A DNA stretch of 64,000 bases from Chlorophyllum brunneum (Eukaryota; Basidiomycota; Agaricomycetes; Agaricales; Agaricaceae), in the NCBI GenBank assembly GCA_963576785.1, contig OY756146.1, positions 1,302,001 to 1,366,000 on the forward strand, read 5' to 3'. The notes beneath the pieces are model-generated. The model had not been told where the DNA came from. It saw nothing but the letters and a program-made list of their open reading frames with translations, and ran no database searches. Position 1 is the first letter of the stretch. Every line of letters starts with the position of its first letter. Positions 22,501-36,500 of the stretch are shown here, piece after piece. A program made the position numbers and the translations under genes.

Positions 22501-25500
22501 AAAAGACATTGGAAATCTGTGCACTCCTGAACGATTTGGCCATTTTGGAAGATGGTGACGAATCTGAAATTGGGGAGCGTGGAGTGAGTAATATGGACTC
22601 AAGAATCGGTGCTGGCGAAAGGACTAACTCCCTTTCATCCAGGTTAACCTTTCCGGAGGTCAAAAAGCTCGAGGCATGTTCATATTCGTACTCACACACG
22701 CATCGTTTTCTGAGTTAGGTTCATAGTGTCACTTGCCCGGGCTGTTTACTCTCGTGCGTCTGTTCTTCTACTTGACGACGTCCTCTCTGCTGGTGAGTTG
22801 CGCCTTCCTTTGATACCTGTCATACTTAACCACGTCATGTAGTCGACGCCCATACCGCATACCACTTGTACACTGAATGCCTCAAGGGGGACTTAATGCG
22901 CAGTCGAACTGTCATTCTTGTGTCTCACCACATCCAGCTCTGTGCACCAGGTGCCAAATATATCGTCGCACTCGACAACGGTCGGGTACAGTTTGAAGGT
23001 GACTGTGAAGCGTTCTTCGCTTCCCCTGTCATGAAATCCTTGCTTCAATCAACGGACACTGGTCCTATGACTGATGAAGAGGAGAAAGAAGAGGTTGCCA
23101 AGGCAGAAGACAAGGTGTTGGCGACAACCGAAAAGAATGCTGAATCGATCTCGGATGCGAGTTCAACTGTTGCATCGGGCCCCTCGGAAATCAAGAAGGA
23201 ACGAAAGGCTCCGAGGAAGCTCATCGAGGAAGAGAAGCGCGCGGTTGGTCGCATCAGCCGTGACATCTGGGAAACGTACATTTGGGCTTGTGGAGATGGC
23301 TGGTATTGGATGTTTTTTGTATCCATTCTTATCGCTGCTTCTCTCACTCCTGTAATTGAAAACGGTTGGTTGAGGTACGTTCTTAGTCAAAACTTTTTTG
23401 TCAAGGCGCTAAACGTGGATCCTAGATATTGGTCGGCAACAGTGATCGATAATGGTGCCGAAAGCCCGGTCTTCTATATCACTGTTTATGCAATAATTAA
23501 TGCGGTTGGTTTGGTAATCTCGACCTCCCGTTGGTTCGTGCTATATCGTGGATCTATTCATGCGTCAACGGTCTTGTACAAGAGGCTGTTAGAAGCAGTT
23601 CTATTTGCGAACATTCGGTTCCATGACACCGTTTCGAGAGGGCGGCTGTTGAATCGATTTGGAAAGGACTTTGAGGGTGAGCCTATTCATCATCTATCAC
23701 GTTAATGAAGTCTCAACAATGCATTGCAGGTATTGACAGCAGTTTATCGGATAACTTCGGAAGAAGTATCATTTACTGTTTATCCGCCATTACGACCTTG
23801 GTTACTATTAGTGTTGTCGGGGGACTTCCGTTCGTTTTTGCGGCCTCAGTTTTGGGTGCAATTTACTGGAATGGTGGGTCTACTCCTACTTGTCAAGTTT
23901 TGACCCTGATTGATCCGACGTATGCGTAGTCGCTAAGGTATGTTCCTAAAGTAAAATTATTAGGACTCCAATTGAGCTCCTGCCAGGTTTACGGCCAGAC
24001 CTCTCGAGATATGCGACGACTGGGTTAGTAATGATGTAGAACTGTTATCATGCCACTTATCCTCTTATAGATTCTGTTACACGCTCGCCTCTCTATTCTA
24101 TCTACGGAGAGACTATTTCTGGCGTTGCGATTATCCGAGCATTCGGAGCCTCATCTAAATTCCTAAGGGATATGCTACGATGCGTTGATACAGTGCGTTT
24201 CCCCTTTTGCCTTGACATGCACGAAGCTGATGGAGTATAGAACTCGAATCCGTACTACTGGATGTGGGGAGGTGCGCTCTTATCTCAATCGATCTGACTA
24301 CCGTGCCCATGCTGTTGATAGTGAATCGGTGGCTTTCTGTGCGATTCAATCTAGTCTCCGCGGCTATTGTTGGTGCTACAGGGTTAGTATGCCTTGTAAG
24401 TCCCAGGATATCCGCGTCCTTCGCTGGATTTGCCCTTGCGTTTGCCTCAACGATCACGGGTGATCTGTTATTTATGGTACTGTTTTTTTAAGCCTTCGCT
24501 TTTCAATCCGTGTTAACCGGCAAATAGGTTCGACGGTTCGTTGGTCTGGAACAATCGATGGTTTGCCTGATCGATCTATCCACCAATCCACAATGACCCA
24601 GCTTTTCTCAGGTCGCCCTTGAACGCGTCAAGGAATACTCGGAGTTAAAACGTGAACCTCCCGAATACATTGAGCCGAGGCCACCGGTTTCGTGGCCTTC
24701 CCGCGGCGCCATCAAATGTGAAGACCTTGTCATTCGATACGCTGTGAGTTAATGGCCACAGTCACCCAACCCTGCCATAAATATCGAAGCTCCTCTTAAC
24801 AGCCCGATCTACCTGATGTTCTCCATCGCCTGAATTTCCAAATTAACCCCGGTGAAAAAGTAAGCTGTGGCCGCTGAAAGGGTCATGGGTTGACTCCAAC
24901 TCTATTCAGGTTGGTATACTAGGGCGCACAGGCTCTGGGAAGAGTACTCTTGCTCTCTCCTTTTTCCGCTTCGTGGAGCCAACCGAAGGTCGCATATTGA
25001 TCGACGATCTGGATACAAGCAAAATTGGATTGACAGATCTCCGGAGTCGCCTGACCATTATTCCTCGTAGGTTACTCCTGTCCAAATGTCAAATCATCTC
25101 CTCATTCCTTTGTAGAGGATCCCACAGTCCTTAGTGGAACTCTTCGCTCGACACTCGATGTGTTTGGTGAATATACCGATGCAGACATCGTGAGTTTCGA
25201 GCATGAGCAGGCATCCCCTCTTGATAACAGCGATCTTGCAGTATGAAGCCCTACGTCGCGTCCACCTGATACCTTCGACAGACGCTCCAGCCGACGGCGC
25301 AGAAACCGTCAACGCCAATGTATTCCGCGACCTTGATTCCGTTGTTTCGGAAGCGGGTGAGAATTTCTCAACAGGGTCCGTATGATATCCACTACTTTGT
25401 GTGCTCCCTAAGTCTCATGCTGGGATTAGGGAGAAGCAACTCCTTTGTATGGCAAGGGCCATCCTCAAACGGACGAAAATTTTGGTCATGGATGAGGTAT

Positions 25501-26026
25501 GTCATCTCTGTGGGAATTGGGGGGGCCAAATCTGAATCTTCGTGCGTGAAATAGGCAACTGCAAGGTACGGACGTCGTGGTAACCAAGGCAAAACGTGGT
25601 CACTCATCAGGTTGTAGTGTCGACTATGCGACAGACGAACTCATTGGGAAAACCATCAGACAGTGAGCCTCCCCTCACTATGCCAGAGAATACACTGAAA
25701 TTACTCCACAGGGAGTTCGCGGAGAGTACTATACTCACTATCGCACATCGGCTAAGGACGGTGATAGACTATGACAGAGTAAATTCCAATAATACTTGTT
25801 CGTCTGGATTACTGAATTCAAGTGTATCAGGTTATGCTTCTTGAGGATGGCCGACTATTGGAGTTCGACAAGTGCGTCAGTGTCGAAGCGTGAGAGATCA
25901 TAATTGCTAAGCTACTTTCACAGGCCTTCCACCCTCTTGTCTGATTCCACTTCAAAGTTTTACTTGCTATGCAAAGCTACGGGAAAGGATGAGTTTGCGA
26001 TGCTCAAGAAAATGGCCGGCGTGTAG
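19587..26026 (+). CDS. ABC transporter, ABCC/MRP family, full length
   Basis: This is a multidrug-resistance-associated exporter, expected in the vacuolar or plasma membrane and probably moving organic anions or glutathione conjugates. The N-terminus has about five hydrophobic segments before the first core TMD, a TMD0-like extension. NBD1 has Walker A GKLGSGKT, signature NLSGGQKAR and Walker [16 protein letters not shown]2 has Walker [11 protein letters not shown]-loop [16 protein letters not shown], signature FSTGEKQL, Walker B ILVMDEATASVD and H-loop TIAHRLRT. An acidic linker follows NBD1, as in MRPs. More than 20 short introns are present, and I checked several by frame, including the one splitting MDEATASVD. 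NBD1 has Asp instead of the catalytic Glu after Walker B, the usual ABCC asymmetry. It ends MAGV at 26026. Substrate is not predictable. Confidence 0.93.
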
Positions 26027-26936
26027 GTTTCCAGTAACCTGTACACAAACACATTTATTATATGTGATTACAAGCCTACTTAATATGTGCAATGAGCAGC
26101 CCTGACCAAATCTTACTGACATGTCAAAATCACTGGCAACGGACGATCAATGGGAAAGCTGATATTATTTCCACTTAGATACGTCCCCCAACCATCAAAA
26201 ATAGACGCACTGCCTCAGCCATGCTCAGTGTAGCACTGTAACTAACCAGTGTTGACGAAACATTCCAGAAAATCGACTACTCCCCTCTCCAGTAACATGC
26301 TTTGACTTAAATAAAGTCCTAGTATCTCAGGGAAAACCCAAGACTAAAAGAGCACCTTAGCGACACACTCCACCCTCCGTCGGCGATGATTGCAACTTTT
26401 TGGCCTTTTCAAGTCATCCGCGTCATTGCTATAGACACCGGGCCACTTGAGGTCATCCACCGGCATCGAAGTCTCATACTTGAATATAATCCTGCTTTTC
26501 GGAGCAAAGGTAAACCTGGCCCAGCATTACGGGTCTTTATCTTCCTTTACAATATAAATGGCGTCGGGTGACTAGATAAGCATGACGACCTCCAGCTTTC
26601 CTCCCACCTGAAGTCGACGTGAGTCTAACGCTCTGCACAGGTCCCAACCGAATTGCAATTTGCTGACTTACAGAAAGGTTGACCGTTGCCCCTTGTGCAA
26701 AACGAAGATGCCTCCGCCCCAAGGTCTGCGAGGTTTGCGAGCCGCTCTATATCTTCATCGCATTCTGACAGACGCCTCATAAAGAGAGTCCACGACGTAT
26801 CCCTTCCGGAACAGAGCCCCCATTTCATTGGATACGCCGTAAACTCGAAATCCTGATTCCCCAGCGTACTACCTCCCTTTTGACCACTCAGCAGGACGAA
26901 GCTTCCGCTGCGAAGCACAGTCTCTCACCTCGGTTT
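26027..26936. other. Intergenic region
   Basis: This is 0.9 kb between two plus-strand genes. Short frames occur but none shows a domain. An upstream exon of the following membrane protein could lie here; I could not identify one. Confidence 0.5.
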
Positions 26937-27908
26937 ATGGAGAACCTGGATTGCTTTGAATGTATTGTTCAGGATAATGATCCCCGTGTTCTCTATGAAG
27001 GCCAGTGGAGCCTAAATCAAGAGAAGTTTTTCACTACACACAGCACAAAAACGTCCGGCTCAACAGCTTCCTTAACCTTTAATGGTATGTCCCCCGCCAA
27101 CAAAAGCGATTTAAAAGTAGACCAACACGAACTTCAGGTACGGGAATCACGGTTTTCGGGACAGTTCCTGCGAGCAATACCACCGTCAAACCACCAACGG
27201 TTGCGTATCGAGTTAATGCGGCCCAGCCCTTTACGACTACTCAACCAGTCGCAGACAACGACGTTTCTAACCAACCCCTGTTTTCTTTCACCTTTGGTTC
27301 ACAATGGAAAGAAAACAAGATTACTATACAAGTACTGCAAGCTGAGACTCCCTTTACGCTGGAAAGGTTTTTCGTCTTCCCCGTCAACAAGACGATGGCA
27401 GACGCGAACGACGAAAGCCCCCCTCAGGGGTCACCGCCAAACTCAACCACGTACAACGCGACCGAGCCGACAACAGGCCTAACTTCCAACGACGCTCCAA
27501 CTCAACGAACCGTTCGGATCCTTGCTGGCTTCCTGGGTATCACTACCTTCATTGCAGTGGTTGCGAGTGTCTTTCTTATATTCCATTATATCCGCCAGCG
27601 CAGACTACACCTGAAACGTCGCCCAGGTGAGCTTTCTTCATTGCAAGTAATGCCAACGAGACATTTATCCAGGATTAGACACCCTATATACACATTTCAC
27701 TTCGACAGATACCATTCTTCGTCACAATCCTCCAAGTGGGATTTGGTCTAGCAATCTCTCTCGCAGCGATGGGATGCGCTCTGTATCCACCCGCCCCGTT
27801 CTGGATTCTTTTGTTGAAGAGTCGGAGGTTCCTCCTGTTCCACCCAAAGCCGCCGCCTACTATCATAATCCTAATAGCAAACGCGCCAGCCGCGTGCTCT
27901 CATACTAA
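26937..27908 (+). CDS. Single-pass membrane protein with Ser/Thr-rich ectodomain (basidiomycete family)
   Basis: Three exons, 26937-27084, 27138-27626 and 27673-27908, join in frame to 290 residues. The ectodomain begins CIVQDNDPRVLYEGQW, then GTGITVFGTVPASNTTV, a pattern seen in many agaricomycete surface proteins of unknown function. A Ser/Thr/Asn-rich stalk with possible N-glycosylation sites (NST, NAT) follows. One membrane segment (ILAGFLGITTFIAVVASVFLIFHY) ends in a basic stop-transfer IRQRRLHLKRR. The cytosolic tail is about 90 residues. No signal peptide is visible at the chosen start MENLDCFEC, so a further 5' exon is possible. Function unknown; a surface sensor or adhesion role would be a guess. 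Confidence 0.78.
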
Positions 27909-28319
27909 AGCCGACACTCTTTTTGTCAAATCACTGAAATGGCTGATCCCACTAGCAATGGATTTGCTGTAACTACTCACTGTATCCAAGATCGCCCCTT
28001 GGACTTTACCGGGTGGACATTTGTATCCGTAGATATTTGTTTTTGGTTCAAGTATGTGGTAGGGCAAAGAGTCAGATAGAAACACTGTTTGTGTAATGTT
28101 TCAATAAGTGCAATATATGACTAGGCTGCGACCAAATATTCCCATAAATTACAATACTGAGAAGCTGACAATTAGACATTATGAAACATTAAACTCGTAC
28201 ACGATGAACTAGAAGCAAAGTGAACAATTAAAGACGAATACCCCAAATTGCCATTCTATCACACCCACTGCACTTTCTCTGTAGCGCCGATCATATCCGT
28301 TCCTACACCATGCTGACGT

Positions 28320-30570
28320 CTAGAGGGGGGTCCACATTTTGTCCTTGATGACCTTTACCAGGTCGGCGTCGCTCAGCCCCCGTAAAGATTCATTGCGATC
28401 CACATCCTGTATTGCACCGTAAGATTTCGTGGTTACCTAACTAGTTGAGATATTGAACCAACCTCGCGCTGAGCAGCTCGGATTACCGCTTTGGCAATAT
28501 GAGCGCTGATCTCCCGAACTGCGGAAACGCGTAAAGATCCTCTTCAGATTAAAACAGTGTAGATAACGTACTTCGTTCGATGCGTGGATACAGCAGGCCC
28601 TGAGCGTGTTCCTCATTGGTGAGGGAGTCCGCTAGGCCGAGAGAAGAGGCCTCCACCATGTTGTCGGTTACAGAAGTGACGCGCCCCAGAATCGCGGCAA
28701 GGCCCAACCCTATAGCAAATTGCTTTACAGTGACAACAAATGACTTGGATGATCGATGGGCACATACCTGGGAAGATGTACATGTTGTTCCCTTGGCCAG
28801 GATAGAGGGTAGAACCCTGGAACGACTGTTCAGGGAAAGGAGAACCGGATGCGAAGAGGACTCGTCCATTGGTGTGTTCTACCGCATCAGCAAATGAACA
28901 CTCGGAGAGCCGAACAGGGTTCGAAAGAGGGAAGATAATGGGTTGAACGTTGACCGAGGCCATAGTTTGGATGACCTCCGGGGTGAATGCACCCTATGGT
29001 GATGTAGATGCGTATGTGAGCTGTTTCTAGTTGCAGCAGCTCGGGATACTTGCAGGAACTTACGGTTATAGTGGAGAGACCCAGCAACGCGGTAGGTTTC
29101 ACGAATTTGATGATTTCAGCAAGGTTCGTCATTGGGGGACCGCTGTAATCATCTCTTGAAAAGTCTGTTGGCGGTATAGAACTCAGTATCTGGGAGATAG
29201 CAGGGAACTAAAAAAACTGACACTTCTTGTGCTCTGCGAGCCGTCCGCGGGTGTTGTACACGAGGCCCTGTGAATCCACAAGCCATATATGCCTGCGAGC
29301 TTCTTCCTTGGACAAGCCCTGAAGGGTAAAGAAGCTCATCAACTGCTGGGCTACTCCAACACCTGCTGATCCTGCACCGAAGAATAAAATACGGTGCGAT
29401 GTTAAAGGTTGCCCTGAAGCGGCAGAGGAAAATTTGGCCGCATTTAAGAAACCACTGAGGACAACAGCCCCAGTTCCCTGAATGTCATCATTGAATACTG
29501 GATACGTGTTCCGGTAGCGCTTGAGGTACTTGAAGGCATTGTCAGTAGAGAAGTCCTGAGGACCAACGGTGTTAACAAGGCTGGGAGAACATAGGTCGGG
29601 AACTATGTATTTACCTCAAACTGAATCATTAATTTGGGAAATGCGGTAGACATCTCATGCATAAATTCGTCCATGAACTCTGTCATTTCCTGATCTGAGA
29701 CGCGTTTCTGGCGCAGACCGAGGTACAGGGTATCCTCCAGGAATTTGCCGTTATTGGTGCCAAGGTCGAGGCATATTGGGATCGTAGACTGAGGTCGGAT
29801 ACTGCATCAATTGCATCAAAGACACAGCGATATAAAGAATGCGGATAACTCTTACCCGGCGCCGGCGACATACAGGGACAGTTTACCGATAGAGATTGGC
29901 ATACCGTTTACTCCAAGATCACCCAACCCCAAGATCCTGGACCCTGTGAATGACATTTTCAGTCAATTATCCGTGACATGCTTAGTCGTAACCTCACCAT
30001 CCGTAACAACGCTGATTCTCGCTTCATCAATCCTGGGCCAGTTGCTGATCACTGCAGTTTCTGTTAGGGGATTTCCTTTTGCGTCTTAGAGCCAATACCG
30101 TACCTTCACGAATCTTGCCCTTGTCTTTGATGGAGACGAACTGCAAGAAGTTGTTACCGCGCCACTCAAACTAATGGTGCTGGAAGGAAATACGAACAAG
30201 GCCTTCGGGGCGTCTATAGATATGCGAGTATTGCAGGCAAGCATCCCCAACAGTTGGTGTATAGATGATTGGTGTGAGTTCGGGCATGTTATGGAGGCAA
30301 AGCTTGTAGAACATGCTAGGGTCTTGGTCCTTGAGTGCCGATAGGTAGATGTATTTTTCGATAGCCGTCGTCTTGGACCTCAGTTGCGTGAGACATCGCA
30401 GGGTGTGAACAGATTCATCGAGAGCGGGTGGTACAAGACCATGTTTGGGTTTAGACGCTGTGTGATGGCTCAGTGGCGATCATGGCGAAGGAATAAATGA
30501 TCGTACGTTGAGGTGCCAGCTTCAGCTTCTGGACACCGTTGGACCAGTAAGGCGTGAGGACGATAGTCAT
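28320..30570 (-). CDS. MAE1: Malic enzyme (oxidative malate decarboxylase)
   Basis: The enzyme converts malate to pyruvate and CO2 with NAD(P)+. The start [20 protein letters not shown] is at 30570 and the stop follows MWTPL at 28320. Conserved blocks in order are [51 protein letters not shown] (malic N domain), [37 protein letters not shown] (metal ligands), the dinucleotide site [34 protein letters not shown] and [10 protein letters not shown]. Many short introns interrupt it, and all visible blocks are intact. No strong mitochondrial presequence is seen at this start, so location is open. The coenzyme (NAD or NADP) cannot be settled by eye. It converges with the upstream membrane protein gene. 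Confidence 0.93.
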
Positions 30571-33500
30571 GGCGGAGTCAACGAATGGAAAGAAACAGAG
30601 CGAAAAATTAGAGTGAAATTTATGGAAGATGAAAGTTTGGGGTCAGGGAGGTGACTCTAGGACCTTTTAATAGAGTTTACGACGCAATGGAGCCCTAACG
30701 GAACCATTCGGGCGTGCACAGCGCCCGGCCCAGACCGTCAGTTGCCTTAGAGCCCTAATCTTGATATAGCGGCAGAACATCAGCCATGCACAGCAAACGC
30801 ACCCGGAGCATCAAACGTTGCAGCAGAGACTGACCAACAACAACAAAATGTGCGCCATCTCGGTTTGGGGGGTTTGAATCTGTCAAAACCTCCGTCTCAG
30901 ACTGAAATTTTCATGACATGTTAATAACTTCATCTCAGTTCAACAAGTGGTCTGATTATTGCGCAAATGAGGAAGCTGAGTGGTGCAGACTTCGCTTCTG
31001 AACTTAGCTCAGTGCTCAGGGACCCTGCAGGGAAGCTCAGACCAGTTTAGACCTCATGACCCATAACCAGGCCATGTATATTGTTATATTGTCCCCAACC
31101 TGATACATACATCAGGTTGTCACCTCGCAGTATTCAAGCTTCAGGCTTCATCCCCTTACTTGGAATGATCTATGGCAACCATTGCTGAACGTAGCGACAT
31201 GACAGGTATTTTATACTGCTGGACGAGGGCTATCAATAAAATCGACATATTTGATGAGAGCAGCTCTACAAATCAAAACGCATCGTGGTCTGTAAGAGAG
31301 AAAAGACAGTCTGTGCTCGTTTGAGTTCCGGTCCCCAAAACTCCCACCTTCTCGTCAGCGTGTGGGAGCAGATGTCAATCAATCCTAACGGCATTAGTGC
31401 CTTGACTGTTGATGGGACAGCTTGCCAGCGCCAGGCTCGCAAAAGCGTCGGCGGGCAATTGCCACCCCCTACTGACCATCGATTTCTTATACAACCGACT
31501 GCTTTATTGGGTTGTGCTCAGCAGTTGTGTCGCTGACCTACCAAGCCCCCACTCGCGCTCTGGAGAGACTCAGGGTCTTCGGCTACAGGCTCTTTCTCCG
31601 TCCAAGTCCCAAGAATATATGGTTCTATACCTAGTCTTCTCATTTGAGAAGTTACCTTCTCTTACCCAGCGTCGCCCGGACTTCCTCGTCGATTTCCTGG
31701 TGCCCTACCGACTCGCTTGTCCTTTAAATAATCTGCTGTCAGAGCTGAGGGTGTCGATTGGTCACGCCATCCACTGTCGTAGAAACATCATCTTCGCGGT
31801 CCCGCCTAGTAGAAACCTAGGCTCCCTTGGATCACGGCATACTCTCGGGCTACATTCATACATTTGTCTCGTACGACAACTCACTCCGAATAGCGGTTTA
31901 ATCACATGGCCGTGGGTGGGCACGCCAACCATATCCATCCACACTCCCAGCACGAGAGATAAATGAATTCCCTCGGGTTAGCCTTTCGTGGTATTCGTGT
32001 TCTGTCCTTATTGACTATATAGCCTACCTATAGAGGAAGGCAGGGCTCCATGAAGTAGTCGAATATGACAAAGAACAAAAATATGATGGATCTAATGGTT
32101 CATCCAAATCCGAAGACCTCCTGCTCAGTTTACCTCGAATCACTAGTCACCAGTCACTTACCGGGCCTATATCTTATTCCACCGTCGCGCCAATTCCCTA
32201 CCACGCTTCATCAATCGGGATCTGGCCCCGCAATCCTCCTAAACTCGTACCCCTCTAGCGCTCCCCGGCCCGCTCTTTCCTCACTCTGACATCTCCATTC
32301 GACAAGCTATCCACCGTCCTTGTGAAGGCTAATGGAGTCCTGATCCCTCAGTGAGCACCGCTCACGTCCATACTCAACATCACTCATCACCTCACCTGGT
32401 CCCTGTTCGGCCTTCGGCTGCGGTCTGCCGGTCTGCTTGCCCTCTTTTTCTCTATCGAGGCTTCTTCGAGCTTCCAGGTTCTCCAGTTGATGTAGGGTGA
32501 GAAGTGCTGCAAAGAACCTATCGGTACTGTATCTACGGCTATACCCCGACACCGTAGCACCAGAGACCAAATTGCCTTTTATTGGAAAGGAAACGACCGC
32601 AGTTCGCATGATATGACGGCCCCTCCACCCTCTTTCCTAGGTCCCCGGAGGTTGTTTTCTCTCACCCGCTTTATAATTCCGATGTGTTGGCGAGACTAGG
32701 CGATCATCAATCTTCGAAATTCCATGTCCTTGTGGCCGGTATATCCCATTTGCAACCTGCTCGGTACTCCTATCCTCGACTTGGCATTCGGCATTGTTGT
32801 CAAACCAACCAACATTTGTACCAGAAATCAGAGAATTAAATGCCCCCTGTGCATCGTTGAGCCAGATCTATCCAACGGGAAATGATGCGATCTCTTGGAC
32901 AAGCGTGTCTCTCCTTCTTCTCACATGGCTACTGCCAGAGCTTAATATTCAGGCAGTGGGTAGTCACTTCATTACCCATGTGGACGTAATGCCTTTCGAA
33001 CGATTCCCTGAATCAACCAAGCCCGGAAGGCGATAGGTGGCGCTAACTACCAGTGATCTTGAAGAGGTCTACCTTGCAAACTGAAAAAAGCCACGCCCGT
33101 CCTGTTATCTTCGCAAACGAAGACAATTATTGTGCGCTGAGTGCCGACATTCCAATACTCCAACGCCAACCCTGGCGCTCGAGTTCTCAAGCTCATCACT
33201 GGGAACTTCGATCCACCACTGCTGTCTCACGCTTCCCATCCTGTACCTATTCCACACCTGATCACTCGAGGTTCTCGCTGCTCATTCATTCCCCCATGCG
33301 GGTACCAAATCGAGGGTGAAAACTATGCTTCGAGTTCCGGATTCTGCGAGTAGGACCGCGTCCTCCGGTCCGATCTTTCCTATTGGCAAGTTGGGGTCAT
33401 ACCGTTCCACAAGACGAGGCTTGACAGAGTTACACTATGGGCTTTCGATTAGCCCATTGTCTGCTGGATTTAGGATATGACAGCAATTTAATTGCCTTGA

Positions 33501-36500
33501 CAAAGGTAGTGTGATGAAAGACCACATGTATGCTCGTCGGTTTTCATATCAACAAGCCTCGGCCACAGGTACCACCCACTGCGTAATGTTACCCCAATAC
33601 GCTTCCTTCCCTCCTCAGGTAAGTGCTCACAAACCCACCTACCCTGGAGTAGTAATCGGGTTTATTCCTACGAGAAAACTGAATCAGGACCAACACTCAA
33701 CAGTGCCTTGTCCCGTGTACCCTCAAGACCCCCCGGTTGGCTCCCTAGTTCCACGGTGAAAGACTGACCTAGAAGTCATGTCTGCACTCTGCGGCAAATG
33801 CGCTGCATAAATTCTCCGATTTGTGATTGATTACCATCAATGGACTCTGCGTGCTAAACGGTTCTATGCCGTTCACTTTCTGGCTACTTGTTTGGGCATG
33901 ACAGCGGAGAAAACATGCCTCGTGAGTCGTGATCTGCATGACGGTAAAGTGCGCTCTGTACTCAACAGTCACAGCTAAACACCGGAATGGTATTCCGACT
34001 CGAACCCGAAGCCAGAAGAATAACAAGTAATTGAAATGTAATTATCGCGCCTCGGAAGTTCCACTCGGCGGCCAGCTCAGGCCCAAATTCGGGCGCACAC
34101 TGAGCTTCTGTGCATGAAATTACTATGAGCTTGAAAGCGATCAACGGGAAAACCAGCCAGTAGCTAGTTGTTTTTGGTGGTATCTCTTGAAAGGTGGTAT
34201 GAAAGATCCTGGATCGTAAAATTACCTACGCGGTATGGCTTTATTCCAGACTCGGAGTCGATTCTGTCGGTCAAGCCCGCGTATTGGACGGCTTGTACGG
34301 CTATCTTTCGGTGCGGATAAAGTGTGTTCGGTTAATGAATAGCGAGTACCCTCTTTCTAAACGAGCGTCTATTCTAAGCGATGACCTTTCGGGGATCTCC
34401 ATGCACTAGGCATAAACGGCTGGATAGGACACGATGTCAAAGACAGCAAGCACAGCTGTGGATACATTCTCCATCGCGGCGAGGTCGACTAAACCGGACG
34501 CTTCGTGCGCCTTTTGGAAGTTGTCGTGTCCCAGGATAATCTGATACTTACGTAGTGATATCTACGAGAGTTCCCATTTTTTGGTTATTCGTGGATGGGT
34601 ATGGATGGCGAACGGCACTTCCGCTTGCCAATACAATCGTTATGGCGCAGTAGTACAGAAGCGCGTCCTATTGTACTCTGGTTGGAGATTCTAGTAGATG
34701 CTTAGTAATCAGGAACAATCATTCGGGCAGGTGGTCAGTGCAAGAACCAAACAGGTGAAACGCGTTGAGCAACATATGCCAAGGCTAATGGTGGGACTAC
34801 GAGAGTCGCAGATCCAGTGGCAGAGAGGTTACGGGAACAATACTGCCTTTCTCGTCCTGGATGCATCCATTAATTCGGGTTCTCATGTCAATGCTGAAGT
34901 CCTTACGAACAACGCGGTAAGCGTAATCGCTTTTTACTCAAGGTCAAGAAATCTTGCAAGAGATATGTTGACCGCAAGTGTACGATATCAATCTAGGTCC
35001 CGAGGAAAGAAATACTAGGTATAACTTGGACTCACCGAGGCCTACAAGTGGGAGAGGCGTCCCCAGAATAGGGTTCCCCCCAAGTGCTCCCGAACTCAGC
35101 TTGGAAATTCGTTGGGAGTTCTTTCTACGGTTTCCATTCACAGGTTTGATAGAATGTGAACATTTAAAATAATGCCGCGAACGTCGTACCAATGTACTCC
35201 TTGATACATACATTCAGGATCGTAAGCACCATTCTGAATTTACACTATTCCTAACGTGAGTTTGGTGAGCAATGAAATGATACACCCCTACCGTGCCGCC
35301 TTCCCGCTCTCCATTACATATGCAATAGCCATTTCCATGGTGGAACGGAACAGACGCTCCATTACAATGGTTTTGATTGTCCCCGCCTCCCACAATAAAA
35401 TGAAATTCAAGCCCTCGAAAATCGGAGTTCCCGGTCCGTGATACACCCATATCCGTCTTTACTCAAATAATTAACAGCCTTACACCAAACCTAGATGGTT
35501 GGTCTGGGATGTGTTTCGACTTGTCCGAAGGCTTATGCGTCATGGTTGCTTAATTAAACCTTTTTCTCTGCCAAAGTAACTCCTGGTCTGCTGTTCTCCT
35601 TCGAAACGCGGGATTTGGAACTGGAATGTTGATTTTGCTCATGTGTCCCTGGCTCAACAATAACCAATTCAGTGTGACGAGGAGATTATTGTGCCCTCCA
35701 TATTCACTCCCATGTTCGCCGGAAGGATGATTACCCCTGTCTTCACATGAAGAAGTATCGGACTCGACGGCTTTACATTTACTGCTTCGTACCAGTCGAC
35801 CCTCATCTCTTAGATAACTTTCTTGGTAAGATCGGGAGAAGGCCAATATTTTACACTAAGCCAAGACTGAGGTCACGCTTTCTCGCGCCGTGTTCAGTAG
35901 AAGAGTGGAGAAAAGCCGTGTTTAGACGCGAGATCCACGCCCAGCTTCGAAGCCGGGCAGAACGAATACCCACACCCTTTGTTCGAATACAATGAGCGCC
36001 TCCAGACAACCACAAAGTAATGGTACCTGGACCATAAACCAGTCGGTTAAGAGCATTCGAGAAGAACGCGCTTTGCCATGTTCGGTCATATAAATCCCAA
36101 GGGGAATGAATTTTTCCAAAGAAGGGCTTCCTGCATGTGCGAAAGCATACTTTCTAGTAAGGAACCAATCACTATTCAGCTATATCATCAGCTCTTGAGG
36201 GCTATCCTTGGAATCCTTGACCATCTGGCTGAGGTCGAAGCGAACTGTCAGACAGAGTTGGGGGCAACTTTAATGATCTCCAGGTGTAATGCAAGGAAGG
36301 CGTTATCCAGAACTTAAAGGTGACTCTTCTCGGAGAAACTTGAGTTCACATGTGAAGGCCATCGAGATATTTTGTCATTCTTTTTGCACAATCTAATCCC
36401 TACCACTCCCAGATGAGATGTGTAAATCCCAACAGGGTCTTATTATATTTACGGAAACGGACATGCAATTCACTGCTTCCTACTAGACACCTTCCCATGG

